Shown here in pieces: positions 1 to 8,940 of a stretch of 40,090 nt of DNA. A program made the translations under genes and the position numbers. Location: NCBI RefSeq assembly GCF_014647195.1, contig NZ_BMOS01000006.1:107173-147262 (forward strand). The letters are read 5' to 3'. The stretch comes from Oceanobacillus indicireducens. GTDB taxonomy: Bacteria; Bacillota; Bacilli; Bacillales; Amphibacillaceae. The stretch's first letter is position 1. Every line of letters starts with the position of its first letter. The notes below the pieces were generated by a model. It saw only the letters and a list, made by a program, of their open reading frames with translations. It was not told the origin of the DNA and searched no databases.

Positions 1-42
1 GTATGGATGGGTAAGCCCCCCACTGAATGAGTTTCACTTTAT
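1..42 (+). mobile_element. Right end of an IS200/IS605-type element, cut by window edge
   Basis: The segment with the core CCCCCACTGAATGA and the tail TTTCACTTTAT nearly matches the end of the element at 6704-6843; similarity stops just after TTTAT in both copies. The rest of the element lies left of the window. The border falls on the stop codon of the binding-protein gene, so an insertion probably defined that gene's present 3' end. In IS200/IS605 TnpB elements, the sequence just past this end would be the guide part of the omega RNA. The family assignment is inference. Confidence 0.5.
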
Positions 43-1835
43 TGTAATAATTCTTTGACTTTATCACTATCAGCTTCTAGTTTCAATCCAGTATCAACTA
101 ATGGACTAATAGTAGAAACTGCAGGCATTTTATTACCATGGTAATACTCAATTATATCGTCTTGATTAATAGAATAAAGTACAGCTTGGCGTAATTCTGT
201 ATTTGTAGCTATTTCACGGTCTTTGTCTTCCATATTGAAAGCAAGATAGGTAACGCCATTACTTTCATTTTGCTGAAGTGTTAATTTATCATCCTCTTCA
301 ACAATATCGTATTTGTTTTCCGGAACACCGTTTAAGATATGAATTTCCCCATTCCGCAGCGCTGATAGAGCACTATCAGAGTCTTCTATAAATCTTACAA
401 TAACTTCTGATATGTTAGGCTCATAATCCGTACCAGGCATATACCCCGGATTTTTCACAAAATGGGCTTCATAATCATTTTTATAGGTCATTATATAAGG
501 CCCGCTTGCATAGAGGGTATTCTCTTGATCACTGTCTTCTAGAACAGTAGATTGATCACCGTAAGCAATATCTGTATTCACATCATAATCTTCTACTTCA
601 TACGTATTGATCTTTTCAACTTGCTCTTTAGAGACAATTCCGCCAGATTGATGAGCGAGATAATTAAGAACTTGCGGGAAAGGATTTGTTGTTCTTACTT
701 TCACAACTTGATAAACTCCCGATGAGTTATCAACTTCAGTTTTATCCGACGTTAATGCTTCAATCTCTTGATCAATTCCGTCTTCTAATGCTTCTCGGAT
801 TGTTCTGCCATCAGCTGTATCGCCATCAAGCTCACTTAAATCACTGACAATCGAAATCTCTTCCATATTTTCATGAAGGCTGTATGTCCGATGGTCTGGA
901 ACTGAATTTGGGTTTTTTGCACGTTCTAGCGAGAATACAACATCTTCAGCCCCAACAAGTTCCCCTGTATTTACAGCTGTGCCGTCTTCTACTGCAGCAA
1001 ATTCAATATCGTCACGCAATAAGAAATAATACTCCTCATTTCCCTCTGCAATTGTATGGTTTAAAGACAATGAACCGTCTGAAACAATTTCATCATCATC
1101 AGTTAAATTAACAAGACGCACGTACAGATTCGTATTTAATGTATTGATAGAACCATCGTTTCCTTTAATAGGATCCAATGACGTCAGCGTTCCAATTGCT
1201 TGTTGTAAAATCAGAGGCTCTGTATCCCGCTTAGAAGTATCTGTAAAATCTATGGCCTCCCAAACTGCTGCCCTTGATTTTGGCAGGCGCACAGAAGACT
1301 CATCAATTATTTCGTGATTTACCCCTTGTGCTTTATAAGATGTGTAAAGCGGTACGATATACGCCTGGTCAAATACAATATGCTGCTCTAATTCTTTATA
1401 TGTTTCCACATATTCGTCTGCTAACTCTGTACTTGCTTGATTGATCAACTCATCTGCCCGTTCATCCGCAAACAAGCTGTTATCTCCTTCTGAAGTAAAT
1501 AACGAGCGTACCGCATAATCCGGATTGCCAGTTACTGTCGTCCAGCTGTTTAATGCTAAATCATAATTTCCTGCTTCTTTCTGCGTTGTAAAGCTACCGT
1601 AATCTGGTTGTATATTCAGCTTAACATTGAATCCATTTTTCGTCAGCTGATCACGCAGAATATTTAAATCATCCTCATTTGAACCCATTCCTAAAATTTC
1701 AACCGTATTATCCCCCGAATCTATTTCTCCGCTTCCACCCTCATTTACATCTGACTCCGTATTTAGGCAACCCGTTAAAATGAGCAAAAAAGCGCCTAAC
1801 AAGACATATAATCTTTTCAATGTATTAACCCCCAA
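39..1835 (-). CDS. Peptide ABC transporter substrate-binding lipoprotein, circularly permuted
   Basis: This is a family 5 (OppA/DppA-type) extracellular solute-binding lipoprotein, with a signal peptide and lipobox LTGC (Cys23). The domain order is unusual. Residues about 44-185 match what is normally the last part of the family (DDLNILRDQL, YDLALNSW, IVPLYTS). Residues about 205-540 then match the normal mature N-terminus (TLTSLDP, VFSLERAK, the ASGPYIM region). The chain ends with the middle of the second lobe (LRQAVLYSINQDDI, then KVKELLQ), exactly where the first segment would follow. The TAA stop lies in a mobile-element end, so a few terminal residues may be lost. It is the last gene of an operon with two permeases, 14 bp downstream of the nearer one. 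It probably binds peptides; the substrate is unknown. Confidence 0.85.
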   Translation of the reverse strand: MGVNTLKRLYVLLGAFLLILTGCLNTESDVNEGGSGEIDSGDNTVEILGMGSNEDDLNILRDQLTKNGFNVKLNIQPDYGSFTTQKEAGNYDLALNSWTTVTGNPDYAVRSLFTSEGDNSLFADERADELINQASTELADEYVETYKELEQHIVFDQAYIVPLYTSYKAQGVNHEIIDESSVRLPKSRAAVWEAIDFTDTSKRDTEPLILQQAIGTLTSLDPIKGNDGSINTLNTNLYVRLVNLTDDDEIVSDGSLSLNHTIAEGNEEYYFLLRDDIEFAAVEDGTAVNTGELVGAEDVVFSLERAKNPNSVPDHRTYSLHENMEEISIVSDLSELDGDTADGRTIREALEDGIDQEIEALTSDKTEVDNSSGVYQVVKVRTTNPFPQVLNYLAHQSGGIVSKEQVEKINTYEVEDYDVNTDIAYGDQSTVLEDSDQENTLYASGPYIMTYKNDYEAHFVKNPGYMPGTDYEPNISEVIVRFIEDSDSALSALRNGEIHILNGVPENKYDIVEEDDKLTLQQNESNGVTYLAFNMEDKDREIATNTELRQAVLYSINQDDIIEYYHGNKMPAVSTISPLVDTGLKLEADSDKVKELLQ

Positions 1836-1849
1836 ATTTAGTAAATATA

Positions 1850-3340
1850 TTAATCTAGCTTTGGATCTAATGCATCCCTTAACCCATCACCTAAAAAGTT
1901 AAAGGACAAGACGAGTAAAATTATCGCGATACCCGGAAAAATAGCTAAATAGGGATTTGTCTCCAGATACATGCTTCCTACTTTTAATATATTCCCCCAC
2001 TCTGGAATATGCGGTTCAACCCCTAAGCCGAGGAAGCTCAAACTACTTGTCGCAATCACTGCAGTTCCAATCGTTAAAGATGCCTTCACAATCATAGGAG
2101 CAAAAGAATTAGGAACGACCTGCTTAAAAATAATCTTCCACTCTGATTCTCCTAATGCCTTAGATGCCTCTACAAATTCCAGGTTGGAAACCGATAGCAC
2201 GTTAGCACGCATTGTTCTGGCATAGGTCGGAATCGATCCCACACTTAACGCAATGATTAAATTAGTCGTGCTTGAACCAAATGCTGCAATAATCGCGATA
2301 GCAAGCAGAATACCTGGAACTGCATAAATTACATCCAAAATACGCATTAGTACATTGTCGAGTGTATTTTTATAATATCCGGCCAGAGCTCCTAGGAATC
2401 CGCCAATAACTAACGGAATAATCGTCGTTATGACTCCTACGGTTAATGAAATTCTAGCCCCATAGATAATTCTTGAGAATACATCCCTGCCAAAGTCATC
2501 TGTTCCAAATGGATAGGCTAAACTTGGCTCCATTAGCATGGATGCGTAGTTATTTTCCGTGGCAAATCTGTCTACAAATGTTCCGTAACTTATTACTGAA
2601 ATGGAAAATGTAAAAATAACAAACAATAATCCAAGCATGGCTGTGAAGTTTTTAGTAATACTTAACCAGAATTTATTCCACCTATCAATTTTTGAATCAT
2701 CTCTAATCACTGTTTTTAATAGAATGCTATAACCTAAAACAAAACCAAACAAATTTCCTGTAAACCCGGCTAATAATACCACACCACCTAACCATTTTAA
2801 TTTCGAATAACCACCTTGAATCAAATCAATTTTCCCAAAAATGATTACTGTAATTAAAGAAAATATAATGAAGAGCGCCAAAATACTCATCGATGGTAAA
2901 AATGTATTAGATACATAAGGTTTAAAAATATTGAATAGTGACACAGTAAATATTAAAATGTTCGTCAAGAGCATATAATATGCCAATGTATATTCAATAG
3001 ATTCTTCCTTTCTTAGCACTCTAAAAGCAAATGCAGTGATAAAAACATTTCCAACTGTTATCCCCAGCAACTGAAGGGTACTCAGGACCCTCGTCCTTTT
3101 TTGAATTTCGCCTTTGTCCCGCAAATCTTTCTTTAACAATTGAATAAGTACACCTTGCAAGACTGTTCCAATTAAATAGGCAAGTGTAACAATACTCCAA
3201 GACACACTCCAGAGACCTTCCTGATAATCATACGCATTAAAGAAGCAAACGATTGTCAATGCTAGAGAGAGAACAAAGGCAAAATGAGCATGCTTGTATT
3301 TTTGTGAGTTTTTAAGTATAAAAGTTTTTGGCAATGTCAC
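1850..3340 (-). CDS. Peptide ABC transporter permease, OppC/DppC type, with long membrane N-extension
   Basis: The C-terminal 280 residues or so are a normal DppC/OppC permease: the mature start FAMLGLLFVIF, the PFGTDDFGRDVFSRIIYGAR segment, and an EAA loop (EASKALGESEWKIIFKQVVP) for contact with the ATPase. The protein is 496 aa, against about 300 for the family. The extra 215 N-terminal residues hold about six hydrophobic segments separated by short charged loops and match nothing I recognise. It lies 14 bp after the OppB-type gene and 14 bp before the binding protein, so the three are co-transcribed. It should form half of the membrane channel. The extension may be an accessory membrane domain. 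Confidence 0.88.
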   Translation of the reverse strand: MTLPKTFILKNSQKYKHAHFAFVLSLALTIVCFFNAYDYQEGLWSVSWSIVTLAYLIGTVLQGVLIQLLKKDLRDKGEIQKRTRVLSTLQLLGITVGNVFITAFAFRVLRKEESIEYTLAYYMLLTNILIFTVSLFNIFKPYVSNTFLPSMSILALFIIFSLITVIIFGKIDLIQGGYSKLKWLGGVVLLAGFTGNLFGFVLGYSILLKTVIRDDSKIDRWNKFWLSITKNFTAMLGLLFVIFTFSISVISYGTFVDRFATENNYASMLMEPSLAYPFGTDDFGRDVFSRIIYGARISLTVGVITTIIPLVIGGFLGALAGYYKNTLDNVLMRILDVIYAVPGILLAIAIIAAFGSSTTNLIIALSVGSIPTYARTMRANVLSVSNLEFVEASKALGESEWKIIFKQVVPNSFAPMIVKASLTIGTAVIATSSLSFLGLGVEPHIPEWGNILKVGSMYLETNPYLAIFPGIAIILLVLSFNFLGDGLRDALDPKLD

Positions 3341-3354
3341 TTTTTTCCACCTCG

Positions 3355-4719
3355 TTACGTTTTCTTCATTTCCGAACGGATTCTTGGATCCAGGAAAGCA
3401 TATAAAATATCAACAACTAAATTCACGATCGATATAACAATCGCAATATAGACGACTCCTCCAAGGACAGAAGGAATATCCGGGATGAATTGTTTATCCA
3501 CAATATAACTACCTAACCCACTAATATTGAAGACCTTCTCTGTGACTGCCGCACCCCCAAGCATCCCACCAAACTGAAGACCGATAATTGTTATGATCGG
3601 AATCATCGCATTTCGAAGAGCGTGGTTCATAAAAATACTTCTCGGCAATAGTCCCTTTGACTTTGCTGTCACAATATAGTCCTCACTAATGACCTCTAAA
3701 ATAGATGAACGAGTCATCCGCGCAACGGAAGCAGTCAATCCTGTACCAAGTACAATAACTGGCATGATAATCGAAGCCATATCACCTGGATAATAGGTTG
3801 CAGGTAGTATATTCCACTTTATAGCAAACGTTAAGATGAAAATAAGTCCTTGCCAAAAGTTTGGAATCGATAAACCTATCAAGGCAATAAACATAAAGCT
3901 ATAATCCCAAAATGAATTCCGTTTGGCTGCAGATATTATTCCAAACGGTAAAGCTATAATGACTGACATTAATAGTGACCATGTTGCAATAGTTAGCGTG
4001 ATCGGAAAACGATCACTAATGGTTTTTATGACATTTTCATTTCCGGTATAAGAACTCCCCAAATCAAATGTAAGAATTCCTTTTATTGCATCCCACAGTT
4101 GCACAATGTATGGTTGTTCCAATCCGTATTGTTGATTAAAAGCCTCACGTTGTTCCATTGTTGCTGCTTCTCCCAATATGTTCGCGGCCGTATCCGTTGG
4201 TGAAAAGTGTAAGATGGTAAACACAAAAATAATCACAGAAATAATTACAAAAAGGGTTTGTACGAGTCGTTCCGCAATGTATCGAATCATTGGTCTCGGA
4301 TAAACCAATAACAATAAATACATTAAAATTCCCGGGATGAAAGTAACTATAACGAAAAGTGGTTTTTCAAGACATTTTCCAAAAAAGGTAGCGTAATTTT
4401 CTCTCGTTAGATTTTCAGTAGCTAATTCTTTTTCCGCCATCTCTTGGATCCGTTCATTTGCCAAATTAGCCGCTTCATCGTTCATTTCTTTTTCATTCAC
4501 CGGGCGATGGAAAAATTGTTGTTTATTTTTATATTGTTGTTTATAACGTTCCAACAAATTAAGATATGTAGAAGATTCTTTCTTTATGTTAATTTTCTTT
4601 TGCAGGGCTTGTTCATACTCCTTATTTCTTGCCCCTGTCAAATAAGCAATCCCGGTAAATATATGAATAAGCAAACCTGACAAAAATAGCAAACTACTAA
4701 AGAAAGTACTTTCACTCAA
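3355..4719 (-). CDS. Peptide ABC transporter permease, OppB/DppB type, with N-terminal extension
   Basis: The region from about residue 145 (PMIRYIAERLVQTLF) to the end is a standard OppB/DppB permease, with the conserved GLEQPYIVQLW and FDLGSSY stretches and an EAA loop (TAKSKGLLPRSIFMNHALRN). The first 145 residues are extra: one hydrophobic segment, a Lys/Glu/Gln-rich probable coiled coil, and a second hydrophobic segment. The start is uncertain. The listed start is TTG with no clear ribosome binding site. A GAGGGTG lies six bases before an in-frame CTG at 4764-4762, which would add 15 residues. It is the first gene of the minus-strand operon, divergent from the ATPase. Confidence 0.87.
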   Translation of the reverse strand: MSESTFFSSLLFLSGLLIHIFTGIAYLTGARNKEYEQALQKKINIKKESSTYLNLLERYKQQYKNKQQFFHRPVNEKEMNDEAANLANERIQEMAEKELATENLTRENYATFFGKCLEKPLFVIVTFIPGILMYLLLLVYPRPMIRYIAERLVQTLFVIISVIIFVFTILHFSPTDTAANILGEAATMEQREAFNQQYGLEQPYIVQLWDAIKGILTFDLGSSYTGNENVIKTISDRFPITLTIATWSLLMSVIIALPFGIISAAKRNSFWDYSFMFIALIGLSIPNFWQGLIFILTFAIKWNILPATYYPGDMASIIMPVIVLGTGLTASVARMTRSSILEVISEDYIVTAKSKGLLPRSIFMNHALRNAMIPIITIIGLQFGGMLGGAAVTEKVFNISGLGSYIVDKQFIPDIPSVLGGVVYIAIVISIVNLVVDILYAFLDPRIRSEMKKT

Positions 4720-4824
4720 ATTGCGGTAAGTTACAGCAAAGCCGTTCTCTTTAAGTTTAGGCAGTCAAATCACCCTCTTTGCATTAATCTTGATTATCCC
4801 TAGGGATTTAGTATACTATTCAAT

Positions 4825-4853
4825 AGCATAAAATGTAATCAACAAGAAGTCAA
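4825..4853 (-). promoter_or_regulatory. SigA-type promoter for the permease/binding-protein operon
   Basis: On the minus strand, TTGACT (4853-4848) and TATGCT (4830-4825) are 17 bases apart. They point into the permease operon, within the 189-bp divergent region shared with the fused ATPase gene. No CodY or CcpA box was seen. Confidence is limited because the region is AT-rich. Confidence 0.5.
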
Positions 4854-4908
4854 TATATTAAGACTACATAATTTCAATTATAACTATTTAAAAATGAGGG
4901 TAATCATA

Positions 4909-6627
4909 ATGGAGAAAATTTTACAGGTAGATGATTTACACGTTTCCTTTATCACCCAAAATAAAGTAACGGAGGCTGTTAAAGGAATAACATTTGATGT
5001 ACATAAGGGAGAGACTCTAGGAATCGTTGGAGAATCAGGGTCTGGTAAAAGTGTCACTGCCCGTTCAATTATGAAGCTATTGCCATCTCCTCCTTCTTTA
5101 ATGACCGCTGGTAATATTCAATTTTTCGAAAAGCCAATTTCCGAGTATACAGTTCAGCAGATGGACACCATTAGAGGAAATGATATTAGCATGATTTTCC
5201 AAGACCCAATGACTTCCTTGAACCCAACGATAAGGATTGGAAAACAGATTGATGAAACCCTTCGGAAGCACCAAAAATTTTCATCTGCTGAAGCAAAGAA
5301 AAGAACGATTGATATGCTGAAAATGGTTGGCATTACGAATGCAGAGGAACGCTACAATCAATATCCTCATGAATTTTCCGGCGGGATGAGACAACGTGTC
5401 ATGATAGCAATGGCACTCTCCTGTCAGCCAAAGTTACTAATCGCTGACGAACCGACAACAGCACTTGATGTGACAATTCAAGCGCAAATTTTACGTTTAA
5501 TGAAAAGAATGCAACAGCAATTTGACACCTCCATTATATTGATTACACATGACCTTGGGGTTGTCGCTGGAATGTGTGACAGGGTCATCGTTATGAAAGA
5601 TGGAGAAGTTGTGGAGCAAAATACGATTGAAAAAGTATTTTCCGCTCCAAAGCATCCATATACGAAAAAGCTTTTAAATGCATTACCACAAATTAATGCT
5701 AAAAAAGAACCTAAAGGACAAATTACGTTACCTAAAGATATCCAGCCTGATCAACCGCTAATCGAAGTGCAGGATTTAACACAAGAATTTCCCATGGGAG
5801 CAGGTCGCTCAATAAAAGCGGTTGATTCTATTAGCTTTTCGATTCATCCTGGTGAAACACTAGGCTTGGTGGGAGAATCCGGCTCAGGTAAGTCGACTAC
5901 AGGTAGACTTTTATTACAATTACAAAAAGGGATTGGCGGCGATATTTTATACAGGGGCATGTCACTTAATCGAATGAACACGAAAGAAATGAAACAGCTT
6001 CGAAAAGAAATTCAGATTATTTTTCAGGATCCGTATGCTTCTCTCAATCCAAGAATGAAGATATTGGATATTATCGGTCAACCATTGGATATCCATAAAT
6101 TATATAACACAAAAAAAGAACGGAGAGAACGTGTGGAGGATTTATTACAGCTCGTAGGGTTACAAAAGGAACATGCCATGCGTTATCCACATGAGTTCTC
6201 CGGCGGACAGCGACAAAGAATCGGGATTGCCCGTGCACTGGCAGTTGAGCCCAAATTCATTGTATGTGATGAACCCTTATCTGCACTTGATGTATCGATC
6301 CAAGCTCAAATTGTCAGCTTGCTGAAGGATTTACAGAAAAAATTCGGACTTACTTATTTATTTATCGCCCACGACTTGTCAGTTGTTAAACATATAAGTG
6401 ACCGAATAGCAGTCATGAATGCTGGAAAAATTATCGAACTTGCCGAGAGTGAGGAATTATACAGTAATCCTATCCATCCATATACGAAATCACTTTTAGA
6501 CGCTGTCCCTGTTCCGAATCCTGCAATCGAATCGGTTAGATTGAACAGAAATATTGAACGACGCAATTTCCATATTAAGGGGGGTGTTTTAAAAGAAGTA
6601 TCGGACGGACATTGGGTATTACAATAA
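4909..6627 (+). CDS. Fused double ATPase subunit of peptide ABC transporter (OppD-OppF/GsiA type)
   Basis: One polypeptide carries two ABC nucleotide-binding domains. The first has Walker A GESGSGKSVT, signature FSGGMRQRV and Walker B LLIADEPTTALD. The second has Walker A GESGSGKSTT, signature FSGGQRQRI and FIVCDEPLSALD. Each is followed by the oligopeptide-family C-terminal extension (HPYTKKLL, HPYTKSLL). The fusion replaces the usual separate OppD and OppF. An upstream ATG at 4894 gives five more residues, but GAGGG sits between it and the ATG at 4909, so 4909 is the better start. The gene is divergent from the permease operon and very likely powers it. A strong terminator follows. Confidence 0.93.
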   Translation: MEKILQVDDLHVSFITQNKVTEAVKGITFDVHKGETLGIVGESGSGKSVTARSIMKLLPSPPSLMTAGNIQFFEKPISEYTVQQMDTIRGNDISMIFQDPMTSLNPTIRIGKQIDETLRKHQKFSSAEAKKRTIDMLKMVGITNAEERYNQYPHEFSGGMRQRVMIAMALSCQPKLLIADEPTTALDVTIQAQILRLMKRMQQQFDTSIILITHDLGVVAGMCDRVIVMKDGEVVEQNTIEKVFSAPKHPYTKKLLNALPQINAKKEPKGQITLPKDIQPDQPLIEVQDLTQEFPMGAGRSIKAVDSISFSIHPGETLGLVGESGSGKSTTGRLLLQLQKGIGGDILYRGMSLNRMNTKEMKQLRKEIQIIFQDPYASLNPRMKILDIIGQPLDIHKLYNTKKERRERVEDLLQLVGLQKEHAMRYPHEFSGGQRQRIGIARALAVEPKFIVCDEPLSALDVSIQAQIVSLLKDLQKKFGLTYLFIAHDLSVVKHISDRIAVMNAGKIIELAESEELYSNPIHPYTKSLLDAVPVPNPAIESVRLNRNIERRNFHIKGGVLKEVSDGHWVLQ

Positions 6628-6631
6628 TATA

Positions 6632-6673
6632 AGAAAGCGGATGGTCAGAAGAAACCATTCTGCTTTCTTTTTT
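6632..6673 (+). terminator. Rho-independent terminator of the fused ATPase gene
   Basis: AGAAAGCGGATGGT pairs with ACCATTCTGCTTTCT (one bulge), followed by TTTTTT. It begins a few bases after the stop codon. Confidence 0.85.
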
Positions 6674-6703
6674 ATTATGATGTTTATCACGCATTAACGG
6701 TCT

Positions 6704-6843
6704 ATAATACCCCCACCTCTAAACAGGAGGGAAGCCCAACATGTGAAGGTGGGGGATAGATAGTCCGTAAATCCCTGATTCTGTTCAACTAACATTCAGT
6801 GGCGGAGGTAAGGAAACCCCCACTGAATGAAGTTTCACTTTAT
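6704..6843 (+). mobile_element. Solo IS200/IS605-like element or omega-RNA-like remnant
   Basis: About 140 bp without an ORF carry two strong hairpins. CCCCCACCT (6710-6718) pairs with AGGTGGGGG (6747-6755), and CATTCAGTGG (6793-6802) pairs with CCACTGAATG (6820-6829). The end TGAAGTTTCACTTTAT is shared with the element at the left window edge. Subterminal hairpins, no target duplication and a conserved 3' end are what one expects of IS200/IS605 right ends, which include the TnpB omega RNA. No tnpA or tnpB is present, so this is a non-autonomous copy or a remnant. The family name is inference. Confidence 0.55.
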
Positions 6844-6940
6844 CAACTTGGAATTCATACTGGAAAGCAAGAAAAAAGAGTCAAGAAAAATTAATTCCTT
6901 AACCCTATTTCATACTAATAAGCAAGCCGTGCTTCCAGCT

Positions 6941-8782
6941 CTATTTTTTCTGCTTTCCTTGTCTTAATAAGCGTAATCCATTTAAGATTACTAGAATAGT
7001 GGAACCTTCATGGAATAACACTGCCATTGGTAAATTCAATAATCCAAATAAATTCAAGATAACCAAGGCGAGAATCACCCCAATGGAAAAAGCAACGTTC
7101 CCAACAATAATTCGATTTAGTCTGTGACTTAGCTTGAAGCTATAAAATAGTTTGGCTAAGTTATTTTTTACAATAACGACATCGGATGATTCCATTGCAA
7201 CAGATGAACCGCTTCCCATCGCGATACCAATATCTGCATTCGCAAGTGCTGGCGCATCGTTGATCCCATCCCCAATCATTCCGACAATCTTACCTGCTTG
7301 CTGGCTCTCATGAATGTATTTAATTTTGTCTTCCGGTAGACACGATGCAACATAATCAACTCCACCAACTTCATCTGCGACTTTCTTCGCAACCGTTTCG
7401 TTATCTCCTGTAAGCAAGGCAACACGGATCCCTTCCTTTTGGAATCCCGCCACCGCTTCGGCAGATTCTTTCCGCACGCGATCAGCAAGAGAGAAGTAGC
7501 CGACGATTTTGTTATTTTTTCCTACAAAAATATTCGTATTTCCGTCAATCGCTTTCTTCCGGTAATTATGAATATCTTCATACTGATCAAATACAGAAGG
7601 CTTTCCGATTTGAATTTCACCTTTTTTCATTCCGGAACCAGCTACTTCTTCAACCGGTTCATTCCGATCAATCTGGTCTAAATCCAAATAATTGAACGTG
7701 TCTACAATCGCTCTTGCAATCGGGTGACTGGACTGTTGCTCCATATATACGACTTCACTTAATGTATCCTCTTGTGCTGCATAATCAACAACTTCAAATT
7801 CGCCATGTGTAAGCGTACCAGTTTTATCACTATAGAGCACATCCATCGTGCTCAGTGCTTCCATTGCCGCTCCACCTTTAAATAACACACCATTCCTTGC
7901 CCCATTACTGATCGCACTGAGGGTAGCCGGAGTGGCGGATGCTACAAGTGCACATGGACTTGCTACCGTCAACATAACCATCCCACGATAAAATGCTTCT
8001 TGGAAGGTAAAATCATTAAATGCGTAAAGGATAAAAATAAAAATTGGAACCCCAACCAACACACTGATCACATATTTCGATTCAATCCGGTCAATAAATT
8101 TGGATACATTAGACGGCCGATTTTGTGCTTCTTCAACCATCCGTATAATATTGGAAAATACTGTCTCATTACTTAATTTGTTCACTTCAAGATGAAAAGC
8201 ATGACCTTCATTAATTGTTCCTGCAAATACTTCATCTCCTTTTTCTTTACTAACAGGAACAGATTCTCCAGTCAACGCAGCTTCGTTCACCATTGTTTGC
8301 CGGTCCGTGATGCCATCAATGGGAATAAGCTCTCCTTTTGATACAACAACCATATCTCCTATGTTTAAATCGTCTGTCGGAATCTCAACAACTTCCCCAT
8401 TATCTCTTAAAACTTGCGCAGTTGATGGAACTTGTGACATAAGCTCGGAAATAGCATTGGTCGATTTAGCTGATGCATAATCTTCAAGCGCCTCTGCTCC
8501 GGCGAAAATGAGTAAAAGAATCGCTCCTTCCGATTCATAATTAATAAGAACCGCACCAAGCGCAGCTAAAATCATAAGTAAGTCAACATTGGGAGATTTC
8601 GATTGAATGGTATCTACTACTGCACTTTTCGCAGCAAAGAATCCTAAAAAGAATATCGCTGCATAAAATGATAGTCGACTCACGATTTCAATAAACGGCG
8701 CGAATATAAATCCAAGAATAATAAAGAAAATACCAACGAGAAGAAACTGGCCAGGACGGCTTTTGATTAGATAGTTGAACAT
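6941..8782 (-). CDS. pfeT: P1B-4 metal-exporting P-type ATPase, PfeT/ZosA-like
   Basis: This 613-aa P-type ATPase has the actuator motif ALTGES, phosphorylation motif SDKTGTLTHG and hinge GDGINDAPAL. The transmembrane metal-site motif is SPC (TVASPCALV), and the last membrane segment has HEGSTILVILNGLRLL. SPC plus HEGxT defines the P1B-4 subgroup, which in Bacillus includes the Fe(II) exporter PfeT (earlier ZosA/YkvW). It has no N-terminal metal-binding domain, as is usual for this group. AAAGGA precedes the ATG by eight bases. A PerR-type box lies about 60 bp upstream, as expected for a PerR-controlled iron exporter. The likely role is Fe(II) (perhaps Zn or Co) efflux under peroxide or iron stress. 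Confidence 0.85.
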   Translation of the reverse strand: MFNYLIKSRPGQFLLVGIFFIILGFIFAPFIEIVSRLSFYAAIFFLGFFAAKSAVVDTIQSKSPNVDLLMILAALGAVLINYESEGAILLLIFAGAEALEDYASAKSTNAISELMSQVPSTAQVLRDNGEVVEIPTDDLNIGDMVVVSKGELIPIDGITDRQTMVNEAALTGESVPVSKEKGDEVFAGTINEGHAFHLEVNKLSNETVFSNIIRMVEEAQNRPSNVSKFIDRIESKYVISVLVGVPIFIFILYAFNDFTFQEAFYRGMVMLTVASPCALVASATPATLSAISNGARNGVLFKGGAAMEALSTMDVLYSDKTGTLTHGEFEVVDYAAQEDTLSEVVYMEQQSSHPIARAIVDTFNYLDLDQIDRNEPVEEVAGSGMKKGEIQIGKPSVFDQYEDIHNYRKKAIDGNTNIFVGKNNKIVGYFSLADRVRKESAEAVAGFQKEGIRVALLTGDNETVAKKVADEVGGVDYVASCLPEDKIKYIHESQQAGKIVGMIGDGINDAPALANADIGIAMGSGSSVAMESSDVVIVKNNLAKLFYSFKLSHRLNRIIVGNVAFSIGVILALVILNLFGLLNLPMAVLFHEGSTILVILNGLRLLRQGKQKK

Positions 8783-8838
8783 ATTAAGTATCCTTTCTTG
8801 AGGAGAATTTAATAAAACAAACTATATACGTTATTACT

Positions 8839-8853
8839 TTATAGTAATTATAA
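8839..8853. promoter_or_regulatory. PerR box upstream of the pfeT-like gene
   Basis: TTATAGTAATTATAA matches the PerR consensus TTATAATNATTATAA at all but one defined position. It lies 57 bp upstream of the start codon and would overlap the core promoter, which fits repression by PerR and release by peroxide. Confidence 0.65.
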
Positions 8854-8893
8854 TTTAACTATACCATTAGAAAGGTTTTCCAGCAACTAAAAT

Positions 8894-8926
8894 AGCAACC
8901 CACCTAACGAAACCAGGTGAGTTGCT
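8894..8926 (-). terminator. Terminator of the HMA-domain gene, possibly bidirectional
   Basis: AGCAACCCACCT pairs with AGGTGAGTTGCT across a nine-base loop (one mismatch). Minus-strand transcription runs into TATTTTAG. It lies just beyond the stop of the small metal-binding gene and separates it from the PfeT-like unit. Confidence 0.7.
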
Positions 8927-8940
8927 TGTATTTTACTTTA

